Source: Microvirga guangxiensis
GTDB lineage: Bacteria > Pseudomonadota > Alphaproteobacteria > Rhizobiales > Beijerinckiaceae
Assembly (NCBI RefSeq): GCF_900102135.1
Contig: NZ_FMVJ01000005.1
Coordinates: 1 to 64,000 of the forward strand
Reading direction: 5' to 3'
DNA length: 64,000 bases
The position numbers and the translations under genes are program-made. Numbering within the stretch: the first letter of the stretch is position 1; every line of letters begins with the position of its first letter. Of this stretch, positions 36,501-45,661 are shown in pieces. The notes under the pieces are model-generated. The model did no database searches. It was given only the letters and a program-made list of their open reading frames with translations, and had not been told where the DNA came from.

Positions 36501-39094
36501 CCGAGCGGGCGCATCGCGCCCAGGCGGATGCGGACGGCATCGCCTCCGACATCCTGGAACTCTTCTCCACCTTGAAGACCGACTCGACCGCGCTGTTCGG
36601 GAGCGCCTCCGACGGTGCCGTGCCCCTGTCGGGCCTGTCGGAACGCCTCGGGCTATGGCTCGCGAACACCGAACAGCTTTCCAAATGGGTGTCGTACCGC
36701 GAGCGCGCTGACCGCGGCCACTCGTTAGGCCTCGGCAACATCATCGACCACCTTGCGGACGGCAGGCTCGAGACTGCCGCGGCACACGCGACCTTCGAGA
36801 TGGCGTACTACGAGGCGATGCTGGCGGAATTCGTCACGAAGGAGCCGGATCTCGGACGGTTTGACGGCAATCTACATGGCCGGCTTGCCCGGGAGTTCGC
36901 GAACCTCGATCGGGAGCGCATCAAGGCGGCAAGCCTGGAGGTCGTGCGAGCCCATCATCGCCGGATACCTTCGCGTGACGGTGGCGTTGGCCCCGTCGGG
37001 GTGCTCCGGGCGGAGATGGCGCGGCGGCGCGGCCACATGCCCATCCGCCAACTCATGCAGAGGGCCGGGCCCGCGATCCAGGCATTGAAGCCTGTCTTGA
37101 TGATGAGCCCACTCTCGGTGGCGCAATTCCTGACGCCCGGACGCATGGCGTTCGACCTCCTCGTCATGGACGAGGCCAGTCAGATCCAGCCCGTCGACGC
37201 GCTCGGCGCCATCGCACGTTGCCGGCAAGTCGTTGTCGTCGGTGACGAGCGGCAGCTTCCGCCGACCAAGTTCTTCTCGAAGATGACGGGGGGGCAAGCT
37301 GAGGATGATGACGACGAGGGCGCCCAAGTCGCGGACATCGAGAGCATCCTCGGCCTGTTCTCAGCTCGGGGCCTTCCGCAGCGCATGCTTCGCTGGCACT
37401 ACCGTAGCCGGCATCAGTCCCTCATCGCGGTCTCAAACAGCCAGTTCTACGAGAACAAGCTATTCATCGTGCCCAGCCCCTACACCCAGGAAGCCGGCAT
37501 GGGATTGCGGTTCCACCACGTTCCCAACGGTGTGTTTGACTCCGGAGGCGCCGGGACGAATGTCATTGAGGCTCGGACCGTCGCCGAGGCGATCATTCGG
37601 CACGCGAAGACCTACCCTGGACTCTCCCTTGGCGTCGCAACCTTCTCGGTTTCCCAGCGCCGAGCCATCCAGGACGAGCTTGAGGTTCTCAGACGCCTCA
37701 ATCCGGACACTGAGGACTTCTTCCACGCTCACCCGAGCGAGCCGTTCTTCGTCAAGAACCTCGAAAACGTGCAGGGTGACGAGCGCGACGTGATCATGAT
37801 CTCGGTTGGCTACGCCAAGAATGCCCAAGGCTACATGGCCATGCGCTTCGGCCCGCTCGGTGCCGACGGCGGCGAGCGTCGACTAAACGTGCTCATCAGC
37901 CGCGCAAAGCGGCGCTGCGAGGTGTTCTCCTCCATAACGGACGAGGACATCGACCTTGAGCGCGCGAAGGGCAAGGGCGTCTTCGCGTTCAAGCTCTTCC
38001 TGCATTATGCTCGTACGGGACGTCTCTCGGTTGCACAGGCGAGCGGGCGAGAGGCGGACAGCGTCTTTGAGGAGCAGGTGGCGAGCGCGCTCCAGGAACG
38101 CGGCTATCAAGTTCATCCTCAGGTCGGCATCGCGGGCTTCTTCATCGATCTCGCCATCGCGGATCCGGAGCGACCCGGCAGATACCTCATCGGCATCGAG
38201 TGCGACGGCGCAGCCTACCACAGCTCGAGGTCAGCCCGGGATCGTGACAGACTGCGCCAGGCGGTTCTGGAGGATCACGGATGGATCATTCACCGGATCT
38301 GGAGCACTGACTGGTTCCAGCGGCCGCAGGAGCAGTTGGAGCGCACCATTGCGGCAATCGAGGCGGCCAAGGCCGAACTGGACGAACGTATCGAACTCGG
38401 CGCCCATCGGCATCGGGCGGTACCTGTCGAAGTCGTGACAGTCGAGAGGGCGGACGTCACCGAAATCGGTCTCGTAGACGTTGTGGAGGACGGACTCTCC
38501 GAGCGGCTCTACATCGAAGCCACGCCTTCCCGACCCGGCACCTACGAATTGCACGAGACACCTGTTGGCGTCATGGCCAGCTTGGTCGAGCAGGTCGTCA
38601 AGGTGGAGACACCCGTCCACTTCGATGAGGTGGTCGCTCGACTGAGAGGCGCCTGGAACCTGCAACGAGCCGGAGGAAGGATCCAATCCGCTGTCGAGGA
38701 AGGCGTCAAGCTAGCCGTCTCAAGGGGACAGATCGAGCGGTCGGGACCGTTCCTGATCTTCCCGCAAGCAGAGACAAGACTTCGGGACCGACGCAACGTG
38801 ATGTCCCTGGGTCTGCGCAAGCCGGAGATGATTCCGCCAGGCGAGATCGCCATCGGGGTTGTCCAGGTCGTGACCACGAACCTAGGGGCAACCGATGATG
38901 AGGTCGCCCTGAGCGTTTCGCGCCTTCTCGGCTTCAAGGCAACCAGCGCACAGCTCAGGGGTGTCATCAGCCAAGTGGTTGATGGTCTTCTAGCTGAGGG
39001 ACGTCTGATCCGGGATGGGGCGATGTTGACCGTGGGAGCTTCCGCATCGGACGGAGTGGCTGCGAGAGCCGCCGAGAAATCGGTACGCGGGTAA
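33503..39094 (+). CDS. Giant helicase-nuclease, DUF4011/DUF3320 type
   Basis: A protein of about 1863 residues. The DUF4011-like N-terminus has DLSARNRLLNIPR. Walker A is GPPGTGKS (about 337-344), Walker B LVMDEASQIQ (about 1218) and the superfamily 1 helicase motif GDERQLPPT (about 1246). Near 1566 a restriction-like core has ECDGAAYHS with DRLRQAVLEDHGW, as in the Vsr/MTES-type nuclease attached to these proteins, and a DUF3320-like segment (WNLQRAGGRIQ) lies towards the end. Members of this family are found in defence islands, mostly of unproven role. It begins about 300 bases from the ars promoter, the likely left side of the accessory island. The ATG at 33503 is preferred to an upstream TTG. 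Confidence 0.88.
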   Translation: MSVVEEVSVFQSNLPLETKLDRARMELLDLSARNRLLNIPRFSKSAKTIEIVDEKTSEIFRLLVREGKAFTFVPGREDRDGVEDEDVTSVELTQPEETGEVDERGVSRRHADTRLQTRMTPKGLQKRLLDLYYDARTLEEEQGVNILFLALGTLKWIDPNNKDNIRYAPLILLPVSLDRGTAGEKFRLRWRQEDPASNLSLEAYLDRVHALKLPEFEPGDDFDPAAYMAEVADAVSTKQEWSVNPDEAVLGFFSFAKFLMYRDLDPENWPADGKLTEQPLIRGLLADGFSARDELLSEDVNIDAHIPPSEMLHIVDSDGSQTLAVHDVRKGRNLVIQGPPGTGKSQTIANAIASAVADGKTVLFVAEKMAALEVVKRRLDQAGVGDACLELHSNKANKRALLEELRRTWDLGSPRGEFPGSLTGRLVEARDVLNGHAARLHRRHAPSGLSPYQVLGHLVRLRQAGQRPVDLTLDEPTKWSPDDLGERRRILHELVQRIEDIGLPARHPWNGVGLDMILPTTLERLVPRIEGLKARVEALRVELGELAHTLEHADPSTFDDIVPLRDLADRLAAAPSLSADALAAAVWVEHADRIRGLVALGFDFERQAKELAAFVSAEALQTSVDGLEEQLAWLPHDFPAGAFDRVRTLADLLPRLRADAERLKRELGATGEVDTFAAVSRLVSMGERVAAAPDASPEAFAAAVWDQGVDQAGDLAEAVEVLETVRSQVGDRLLDAAWNTDVAAARQALAMHTGLFRYLNGEWRKARALVRTIIRAPDVPASELVELLDQLMKGQAAAKAIKDGDAFGRSAFGADWRGERSASAPLGALVAWMRTLRGLGAEPRLIAGRLAERSEVRERAAQLRRVLDEISPLLRSLWSDLGSIASAAFDGAASIEHANLGLADGRARALVAADDLSREVLRTVPERLPERLQLIHRLFAWQQVARAVNEQGDLGQSAFGEAWNGLPSDWENLSAAVDWIVRHGTLRFLAARLPGRQAVAERAHRAQADADGIASDILELFSTLKTDSTALFGSASDGAVPLSGLSERLGLWLANTEQLSKWVSYRERADRGHSLGLGNIIDHLADGRLETAAAHATFEMAYYEAMLAEFVTKEPDLGRFDGNLHGRLAREFANLDRERIKAASLEVVRAHHRRIPSRDGGVGPVGVLRAEMARRRGHMPIRQLMQRAGPAIQALKPVLMMSPLSVAQFLTPGRMAFDLLVMDEASQIQPVDALGAIARCRQVVVVGDERQLPPTKFFSKMTGGQAEDDDDEGAQVADIESILGLFSARGLPQRMLRWHYRSRHQSLIAVSNSQFYENKLFIVPSPYTQEAGMGLRFHHVPNGVFDSGGAGTNVIEARTVAEAIIRHAKTYPGLSLGVATFSVSQRRAIQDELEVLRRLNPDTEDFFHAHPSEPFFVKNLENVQGDERDVIMISVGYAKNAQGYMAMRFGPLGADGGERRLNVLISRAKRRCEVFSSITDEDIDLERAKGKGVFAFKLFLHYARTGRLSVAQASGREADSVFEEQVASALQERGYQVHPQVGIAGFFIDLAIADPERPGRYLIGIECDGAAYHSSRSARDRDRLRQAVLEDHGWIIHRIWSTDWFQRPQEQLERTIAAIEAAKAELDERIELGAHRHRAVPVEVVTVERADVTEIGLVDVVEDGLSERLYIEATPSRPGTYELHETPVGVMASLVEQVVKVETPVHFDEVVARLRGAWNLQRAGGRIQSAVEEGVKLAVSRGQIERSGPFLIFPQAETRLRDRRNVMSLGLRKPEMIPPGEIAIGVVQVVTTNLGATDDEVALSVSRLLGFKATSAQLRGVISQVVDGLLAEGRLIRDGAMLTVGASASDGVAARAAEKSVRG

Positions 39095-39338
39095 GTATCA
39101 TGCGGAAAGGATCAGCAGGATCGAGAGCACTGGCGCTGTTCGTTGCTTTCGTCGGGGGCGGCACCAGCACCTCCCGCTGCCCCGATCCGAGGATACTTCG
39201 ACCTTTCGGGCCATAAGCGGATTGGCCGGCTGGGGTGTCAGATTGACTGGAGCCGTTTGATTCATCCGACTAATGCCGGGGGTGTGAACAATGGGGACAA
39301 GTAGTGGCCTAGGTTGCTCAGCGGAACATTGAACCGCC

Positions 39339-40610
39339 ATGGTTGACTCCCCTTCGGAGCACCACGGGTCCAACGTGAATTTCTCGTTTCTGCATGCCGC
39401 CGACCTTCACCTCGGCAGTCCTCTGCTCGGCCTTTCAGTCAAGGATCCGGAGATTGCACGGCGCTTCGCCACCGCTAGCCGGGAGGCATTTCGTGCCCTG
39501 ATCGACCGGGCGATCAGCGCGAAGGTAGCTTTCGCCGTGATTGCAGGGGACATCTACGACGGCGAGTGGAAAGACAACACTGTTGGCCTGTTCTTCAATC
39601 GGGAGATCTCCCGACTGACCCGCGAAGGCGTTCCCGTCTATATCATCAAGGGCAACCACGATGCGGAAAGCGTCGTCACCAAGACGGTGCCGAAACCCGA
39701 CGGCGTGACGGTCTTCGGCACCCGGAAGGCGGAAACCCACCGCATCGAGCACCTAAAGGTCGCTGTTCACGGCTGGAGCTACGAGGACCGCGCGACCGCG
39801 GCCGACTTCAGCCTCAGCTACCCGGCTGCGGTGCCAGGCTGGTTCAACATCGGTGTCCTGCATTCCTCCTGCGAGGGAAAGTCGGCTCACGCCACGTACG
39901 CTCCGTGCTCAGTCCAGGAGTTGTCCTCACACGAGTACCAGTACTGGGCGCTCGGTCACATCCATGAGCACAAGGTGCTCAGCCGAGACCCCTGGATTGT
40001 CTACCCGGGGAACCTACAAGGCAGGAGCGTCCGTGAATGCGGAGCCAAGGGCGCTGTGATCGTGGAGGTCAGGGACGGCGAGGTCCGCGCAGTCGAACGG
40101 GCGATCGTGGACAGCGCTAGGTGGGCTGCCATCACTGTCGATGTTTCGAGCCTTACTACAGAAACCGAAGTTACGGCTGCCGTCCGCAAGGAAGCGGAAA
40201 GCACCATTGCTGACCTCGGCGAACGCCTTCTTGCCCTGCGCGTCACGCTCACGGGGGAAACGTCCCTGCATGACCGTCTGCGGGCTGCGGCCAGCACGTT
40301 GCGCGATGAGGTGCAGGCGGTGCTCCATCACGTCCACGAGGATACATGGCTTGAGAAGCTTGAGGTCCGGACCTCGGCTCCACTGGAACCGCAGGAGAGA
40401 GCATTGGGCGGTCTTGACCCGATCGCGATGCTCGCAGGCCTCACGGATGACATCGAACTGCGTCAGTCTGCCGGCGAGATTGTCGGCACGTTGCTGGAGA
40501 AGCTTCCACAGTCGTTCTCGGAGGTTCCGGAACTGAACGATATCGACATGCTGATGGCCGAAGCACGCAGCCTCGTCGTGGCACGCGCCACGGCGGGAAA
40601 GGCGGTATGA
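39339..40610 (+). CDS. YhaO-like metallophosphoesterase exonuclease
   Basis: A 423-residue protein with the metallophosphoesterase blocks HAADLHLGS, AGDIYDG, GNHD, VLHSS and GHIHEH, as in SbcD/Mre11 exonucleases. The C-terminal region fits the YhaO form, which pairs with YhaN. A GTG at 39375 would start nearer to the conserved core. The YhaN gene begins four bases after its stop, so they are co-translated. The 244 bases before it, after the helicase gene, hold no other gene. It should act as the nuclease of a DNA-end processing complex. Confidence 0.9.
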   Translation: MVDSPSEHHGSNVNFSFLHAADLHLGSPLLGLSVKDPEIARRFATASREAFRALIDRAISAKVAFAVIAGDIYDGEWKDNTVGLFFNREISRLTREGVPVYIIKGNHDAESVVTKTVPKPDGVTVFGTRKAETHRIEHLKVAVHGWSYEDRATAADFSLSYPAAVPGWFNIGVLHSSCEGKSAHATYAPCSVQELSSHEYQYWALGHIHEHKVLSRDPWIVYPGNLQGRSVRECGAKGAVIVEVRDGEVRAVERAIVDSARWAAITVDVSSLTTETEVTAAVRKEAESTIADLGERLLALRVTLTGETSLHDRLRAAASTLRDEVQAVLHHVHEDTWLEKLEVRTSAPLEPQERALGGLDPIAMLAGLTDDIELRQSAGEIVGTLLEKLPQSFSEVPELNDIDMLMAEARSLVVARATAGKAV

Positions 40611-40613
40611 TCG

Positions 40614-43600
40614 ATGCGCCTGCGCAGCCTTGATCTCGAACGATATGGCTCCTTCACCAGCAAGCGCCTGACCTTCAAGACAGACGCACGCCTGCATGTG
40701 GTCTATGGGCCAAACGAGGCAGGCAAGAGCACGTGCCTGTCCGCGATTGCGGACCTGCTGTTCGGCTTCGAGAAGAGCACCGCCTTCGACTTCCTGCACG
40801 ACAGCAAGGACCTTCGCATCGGAGCTACCTTGGCGCGGGAGGACGGCACTGCACTGACATTCCGGCGCCGTAAAGGATATAAGCGCACGCTCATCGACGA
40901 AAACGACAAGGACCTCTCAGACGATGCCCTCGTGCCGTTTCTTGGCGGCATTGGCCGTGAGGTTTTCCTGCGCGCCTTCGGACTGAATGCGGGGACGCTC
41001 CGCGCAAGCGCGAAGGAGTTAGGGAACAGTGACGGCGATCTTGCGACCGCGTTGTTTACCGCAGCTTCCGGCCTGCGTGGGTTCTCCGACCTTCGCGCCG
41101 ACTTGGAGGCGGACGCCTCCAAAATATTCGCGCCCCGTGCCAGGGATCGCCGATTGCACCAGGTGCTGGCCCAATACGAAGCTGCCCGCAAGACGATTAG
41201 GGAGAGGGAGCTTCGCAGCAGCGACTACAAAGCCATCCTCTCGGAAATTGCCGTCGCCGAGGCGCGCTTGCACGAGATCAGTGAACTGAAAGCCTACGGC
41301 ATTGCTGAAATGGCCCGGATCAAGCGGCTGAAGGCTGCGCAACCTCTCGTGCGGCTGATCGATGCCGAGATCGAACGGTTGGAAGGCTACAGGTCGCTCC
41401 CGCGGATCGGCGATGTTGCATTGCAGGAACTCGAAACGGCTCTTGACCACGATGTCGCGGCGACCCGCGACTTGGAGAAGTCACGGCTCGAAGAACGGGA
41501 AATCGAGCTGGAGCGTGATGGCATACGCGTCGACGACGGGCTTGTTGCCCAGTCGGCCAGGATTGACGGCCTGTATTCCCGCGTCGAGGCTTATCGTCTG
41601 GCGTTGCGCGATCGTCCGAGGGTGCAGGCAGAGGCAGCCGACCTGGAAGCGGATCTTGCCGATCTTGCCACCAGGCTCGGCTGCAATCCCGGGGAGGGCT
41701 TCGCTCAGAAGCGCCCAACCGATGCCGAGCTGGCTCGGGTCCAGGAACTCATGGACCAGGGGCGCTCCTTGCTGGAGCGGCTCGCCACCAGCCGAGACAC
41801 TTTGGGTTCTGAGCAGGCCGCTCTCAAGGCTCATCTAGGCCGCCGCACCCAAGGTGATGCGCCGGTCGACCCAACCCCGTTTCGGAGCCGCCTGACCGCT
41901 CTCAAACCTGATCTCAAGAGGGTTGAGGGCGGCAGGGCAGCGGCTGAGACGATTGCTAGGGACATCCGCGCTCTCCGTGAAGAAGCGGCTCGTCTGAGGC
42001 CTTCGATTGGCGATTTGGAGGAACTTGCCGCCGTTCCGCTACCTCCCGCCGAGCTGATCGAGGGGTATCGCTCCGCTCTGGACGAACTCGCGGCCCGCTC
42101 GACGCAGGAAGTCGATCGGTTCAGGTCCTGCGAGGAAGGAATTGAACAACTCCGGACCCAACTCACCGCGCTCCGTCGCGAGGGGGCTGTGCCCACGCGG
42201 GAGCAACTGGATGCCGCGCGGACGCAGCGCGGGGAGGCATGGAGCCTGATCCGCTCCGCACTATTCGGCGAGAGGACACTCCAGCCAGAGGAAGTTGCCG
42301 AGGGCGTCTCCCGGTTTGAGCAGCTCGTATCCGGCGCCGATCGCCTAGCGGATGACATCGCCGCAGATGCCGAGCGGGTCTTTACGATAGCTGACCTCGA
42401 CCGCAGGCTGAAGCAGGAGACCGCAAGGGGCGCCGAACTCGCCCGCTGTCTGGAAGAGGTCGAGCGCGCACGCACAGCCACGCTGGTCGAGTGGGAGGGG
42501 CTCTGGTCTTCCGTTGGCGTCGTTCCACTCGAGCCTAGGGACATGAAGTCCTGGTGCAGCGCGGTGGCCTCGCTCCTGGACCGGCGCGATGCCTTACGTG
42601 CAAGACAGGACGAGCAAACGGCTATCGAGGAGCAGGGTCGAACGTTGCTGGTGCCGCTGAAGGGCCTCGCGAACGAACTGCGGCTCGCCCCCTACGAGGG
42701 CGCAGATGTCTTGATCATGGCCCGGTATGTGGAGGAGGCGATCGAGGCCACAGCCAGGAACTGGACGGAGGCGCGAGAGGACGAAGCGCTCCTTGCGGAG
42801 GCCCGCAGGCGAATAGGCGATCTCCAGCAGGCTCAGGAGCAGGGCGAACGGGCTGTCGTGGAATGGCGCGCCCGCTTCGACGCGGCGGTTGCAGCTATGG
42901 GTTTGAAGCCAGGTGCATCGTTGATCGAAGCCGGGGCCGCAAGCACGGGATGGCAGCGGCTGCCCAGCCTTCAAAAGGAACTCGACAGCCTCCGCAAGCG
43001 CGTCCGTGGCATGGAACGGGATACGATCAACCCCTTCGAGACTGAGGCCCGGACGGTCGTCGCGGACCTGGCGCCGGATCTGACCTCTCTTCCACTCGAT
43101 GGCGCGGTGAAGGAGCTCCATTCACGGGTCGGCGATGCGAAAAAAGCGAGAGTTCTCCAAGAGGACTTGGCCATGCGTCTCACCCGTGCGCGCGCCAAGG
43201 TTCGCACTGCTGCCGAGGTCCAAGAGCGCGCGCGGAAAGCGGTGGTGGATTCAGCATCTGCGATGGAACAGCCAGCCGATACGGACCTGAGGTCCCTGAT
43301 TGCCAGCATCAGGACCCGTTCGGAGATCGAGGCCTCGCTCCGGGGGCTTCGCCGGCAGCTAGGCGCCGCCACGGAGCAGCACGACGAGATAGAGTTGCGG
43401 GGGGCGCTTGCCGATTTCGATCCTGATCGCGCCGAAGCCGAACTCATTCGGCTTGCCGAAGCCAACACCCAGCTAGATCAAGAGGGCAAGGAGGCCTACG
43501 CCGCCAGGGATCGGCACCAAACACGCTTGGCCGAGATCGAGGGGGGCGTCGGCGCCGAGGAGGCTCACCAGATGCGCCATGGTGCCGAGGTTCAGATCTC

Positions 43601-44135
43601 GGAGACCGCGAGAGAGTACCTGATCCACAAGCTGGGCTCGCTCCTGATCGGTGCTGCCCTTGCTCGGCACCGCGCGCAGAACCAGAGCCCGTTGATGACT
43701 AGAGCGGGTATCCTCTTCAACGCGCTGACCGGCGGAGCCTTCACGGGCCTGGAGCAGGCAATCGGCGACGATGACGCTCCTCGCCTCATTGCACGACGGG
43801 CTTCCGGCACGACACTCGCTACAAGTGAGATGAGCGAGGGGACCGTCGACCAGTTGTATCTCGCACTGCGTCTCGCCTACCTACAGGACTACGCATCGAG
43901 AGCCGAGGCTGTTCCCTTCATCGGTGACGACCTGTTCGCAACGTTTGACGATGAACGGGCAGGTCATGGTCTGGAGACCTTGGCCAGCTTCGGTCTCGTT
44001 GTGCAGCCGATCCTCTTCACCCACCATTCCCATATCGTTGAGATCGCACGCAGCCGACTTGGGGCGAAGGTCGACATTCTGGATCTCAGCGAGGTTCAGC
44101 TAGCCTCGCCGGAACGGCTCGCTCTCGCAGTCTGA
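40614..44135 (+). CDS. YhaN-like SMC/Rad50-type ATPase
   Basis: A 1173-residue protein. The Walker A, YGPNEAGKSTCLSA, lies near residue 32 and a Q/lid region follows. The middle, about 180-1000, is a long Glu/Arg-rich coiled coil. The C-terminus has MSEGTVDQLYLALRLAY (signature region), FIGDDLFATFDD (Walker B) and an H-loop THHSHI. This is the ATPase partner of YhaO. Together they resemble SbcCD, but the YhaN head and the missing zinc hook (no CxxC at the midpoint) set it apart. The gene is in the same operon direction as the DUF4011 helicase. Confidence 0.9.
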   Translation: MRLRSLDLERYGSFTSKRLTFKTDARLHVVYGPNEAGKSTCLSAIADLLFGFEKSTAFDFLHDSKDLRIGATLAREDGTALTFRRRKGYKRTLIDENDKDLSDDALVPFLGGIGREVFLRAFGLNAGTLRASAKELGNSDGDLATALFTAASGLRGFSDLRADLEADASKIFAPRARDRRLHQVLAQYEAARKTIRERELRSSDYKAILSEIAVAEARLHEISELKAYGIAEMARIKRLKAAQPLVRLIDAEIERLEGYRSLPRIGDVALQELETALDHDVAATRDLEKSRLEEREIELERDGIRVDDGLVAQSARIDGLYSRVEAYRLALRDRPRVQAEAADLEADLADLATRLGCNPGEGFAQKRPTDAELARVQELMDQGRSLLERLATSRDTLGSEQAALKAHLGRRTQGDAPVDPTPFRSRLTALKPDLKRVEGGRAAAETIARDIRALREEAARLRPSIGDLEELAAVPLPPAELIEGYRSALDELAARSTQEVDRFRSCEEGIEQLRTQLTALRREGAVPTREQLDAARTQRGEAWSLIRSALFGERTLQPEEVAEGVSRFEQLVSGADRLADDIAADAERVFTIADLDRRLKQETARGAELARCLEEVERARTATLVEWEGLWSSVGVVPLEPRDMKSWCSAVASLLDRRDALRARQDEQTAIEEQGRTLLVPLKGLANELRLAPYEGADVLIMARYVEEAIEATARNWTEAREDEALLAEARRRIGDLQQAQEQGERAVVEWRARFDAAVAAMGLKPGASLIEAGAASTGWQRLPSLQKELDSLRKRVRGMERDTINPFETEARTVVADLAPDLTSLPLDGAVKELHSRVGDAKKARVLQEDLAMRLTRARAKVRTAAEVQERARKAVVDSASAMEQPADTDLRSLIASIRTRSEIEASLRGLRRQLGAATEQHDEIELRGALADFDPDRAEAELIRLAEANTQLDQEGKEAYAARDRHQTRLAEIEGGVGAEEAHQMRHGAEVQISETAREYLIHKLGSLLIGAALARHRAQNQSPLMTRAGILFNALTGGAFTGLEQAIGDDDAPRLIARRASGTTLATSEMSEGTVDQLYLALRLAYLQDYASRAEAVPFIGDDLFATFDDERAGHGLETLASFGLVVQPILFTHHSHIVEIARSRLGAKVDILDLSEVQLASPERLALAV

Positions 44136-44390
44136 GGAGCCGCAGGAAGATCAATTCAGCAGCAGTATCCCACGTGGGCCGATCGGGCGAAACTGGCGGG
44201 GCAGATGTCCCGCCAAATCCAGTTCGCCGGGAATCCAACGCTGAGGGCGCGGCGGCACCCCGGATGGGCGGGGCGACCCGACGGGCCATGCCCCGGACGA
44301 TAACCGGACCTTCGTAGTGCCGGTTGATCTGCCTGACGCCCAATCGGGTACATGTCATCGCGCCCCTCGCTGGGCGTTCGAAGCAAGGTG

Positions 44391-44612
44391 TCAGTCTTGG
44401 TGGAAATGGATCACGTCGCCAATCAGGAACTCGGCAAGCCCATCGATCTCGTGCACAACACGATCGATCTGGCGGTACTCCGGGCTGCCGATCGGGAAGC
44501 CGGCCAGCGTCCGCGTGAGGAGATGCCGGGTCGGTCGCAGGGACTCCAATATCCTGCCGGCGACCTCCGGCGTCATGAGGCGCCGGGACTTTCTCGAACG
44601 ACCGTAACGCAT
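44391..44612 (-). CDS. Small hypothetical protein
   Basis: A 73-residue protein starting MRYGRSRKSRRLMTPEVAGR, strongly basic at the N-terminus and acidic at the C-terminus (VVHEIDGLAEFLIGDVIHFHQD). GAGGAAG precedes the ATG at 44612. No known motif. It may be a DNA-binding or regulatory peptide, but that is a guess. Confidence 0.55.
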   Translation of the reverse strand: MRYGRSRKSRRLMTPEVAGRILESLRPTRHLLTRTLAGFPIGSPEYRQIDRVVHEIDGLAEFLIGDVIHFHQD

Positions 44613-44677
44613 GGGACCACTTCCTCGAGAATCCTCATTGCTCAAGGCGATGATGGCGTGTTGACAACGGCGCCATT

Positions 44678-44929
44678 TCAGGAGGAGGGACCATCAGGTG
44701 AATTCACCATGGCTGGAACCAGTTTGGATCGGTCGTCATCGATCCGCCCGCGGACGTAACCGAACGACAGTGATGCAGCCAAGCGTTCGATCCGTTGCTC
44801 TTGGATAAAGTTTTCGGCGAGGAGGGCCCTGATGGCAGTTCGAGGATCCCCGCCGCAGGCCTCGATTACAGCGGTGACGTCCATCTCCATTATGTCCGTG
44901 TCACACGCGGGCTGAGTCTGATCGGTCAT
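44678..44929 (-). CDS. Small hypothetical protein behind a LexA box
   Basis: An 83-residue protein containing VTAVIEACGGDPRTAIRALLAEN and then RIERLAASLSFGYVRGRI, a pattern of amphipathic helices. Three tandem start codons (GTG, ATG, ATG) are present; the ATG at 44929 has the best distance to GGAGG. Its upstream region carries a perfect SOS box 60 bases away, so it is probably damage-induced. No function is known to me. Confidence 0.7.
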   Translation of the reverse strand: MTDQTQPACDTDIMEMDVTAVIEACGGDPRTAIRALLAENFIQEQRIERLAASLSFGYVRGRIDDDRSKLVPAMVNSPDGPSS

Positions 44930-44988
44930 CATCACCTCCGTTGAGACGGGCGACGTTACTGATTCGCTCCTGGGAACGCCACAGGAAT

Positions 44989-45003
44989 GTTCTCTATTTG
45001 TTC
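44989..45003. promoter_or_regulatory. LexA (SOS) box
   Basis: GTTC, seven bases (TCTATTT), GTTC: the exact alphaproteobacterial SOS operator, seen as GAAC-N7-GAAC on the minus strand. It lies 60 bases upstream of the small gene at 44929. Confidence 0.75.
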
Positions 45004-45223
45004 ATGGGTTGTGGAATGTGGGGAAATCCTTTGGACGCCTTGAGCCTCTCCGTCCGACTTGCACAAAGGCTTGGCAGGGACGGCGATCAAGGTATTGGCT
45101 ATGCGTGTCAGATACGGAGGCGTGGCTTCGGCCCTGTTACGAAACGCTCGGAAGTTGGCACAAACATTAAATCGACTGATTCTAGCATTTCTGCCGCCGT
45201 GCATGCGTGCCGCACGGGAAGAA

Positions 45224-45282
45224 TTATACGGAGTTTATCCGAGTTTATCAGATTACGATAAACTCGGATAAACTCCGTATAA
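45224..45282. repeat. Perfect 26-bp inverted repeat built of 10-bp units
   Basis: Left arm 45224-45249 and right arm 45257-45282 are perfect complements around the seven-base centre AGATTAC. Each arm holds two tandem 10-bp copies of (G/C)GAGTTTATC, one helical turn apart. The arms are AT-rich in a GC-rich setting. It has no flanking T-run. The remainder of 44,930-45,661 holds no convincing gene besides the LexA box. Confidence 0.9.
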
Positions 45283-45661
45283 CTGGCCTAGGCAGCTACT
45301 GCTTAGTGAGCAGCGCCAGCGTCTGCCCCCATTCGAGGGGCAGACGATGCGGTTTCGGCTTCCGCCCTTGTCTCGTTCGATTGGCATCCCCGTCACGATG
45401 ATCTGGGTCAAGGTGGCCCCGACAGTATCTTCGCCTGGAACACTGCTGGAGACCTCAGGTCACAGCTCAGATGCGTGGTAGCACGGAGGCGGAAAGCTCT
45501 TTACCTGGGGGTGGTGCAAGAGTTGGCGAACTTACCTTGCACGCACGTAGGGCGCGCATCCGGAATCTGTGGGCCGTACGAATTTGGATCTTGTTTCGGA
45601 GCCGCATGCCGTTGAAGCTGTGCCGTTGTCGTTCAGATGCTCACGGAGCTTCAAAAGCCCC

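Noticed and set aside
33503..44135. Assignment to BREX, DISARM or Zorya
   Set aside because: No methyltransferase, phosphatase-like PglZ, or flagellar-motor-like genes are present, so the cluster cannot be placed in those systems.
44086..44386. Minus-strand frames suggesting an insertion-sequence end
   Set aside because: No transposase motif and no terminal repeats could be recognised; only a 7-bp hairpin (44194-44215) is visible.
45224..45282. A protelomerase (hairpin telomere) site
   Set aside because: Known sites are near-contiguous palindromes. Here a seven-base centre is present and no protelomerase gene is in the window.
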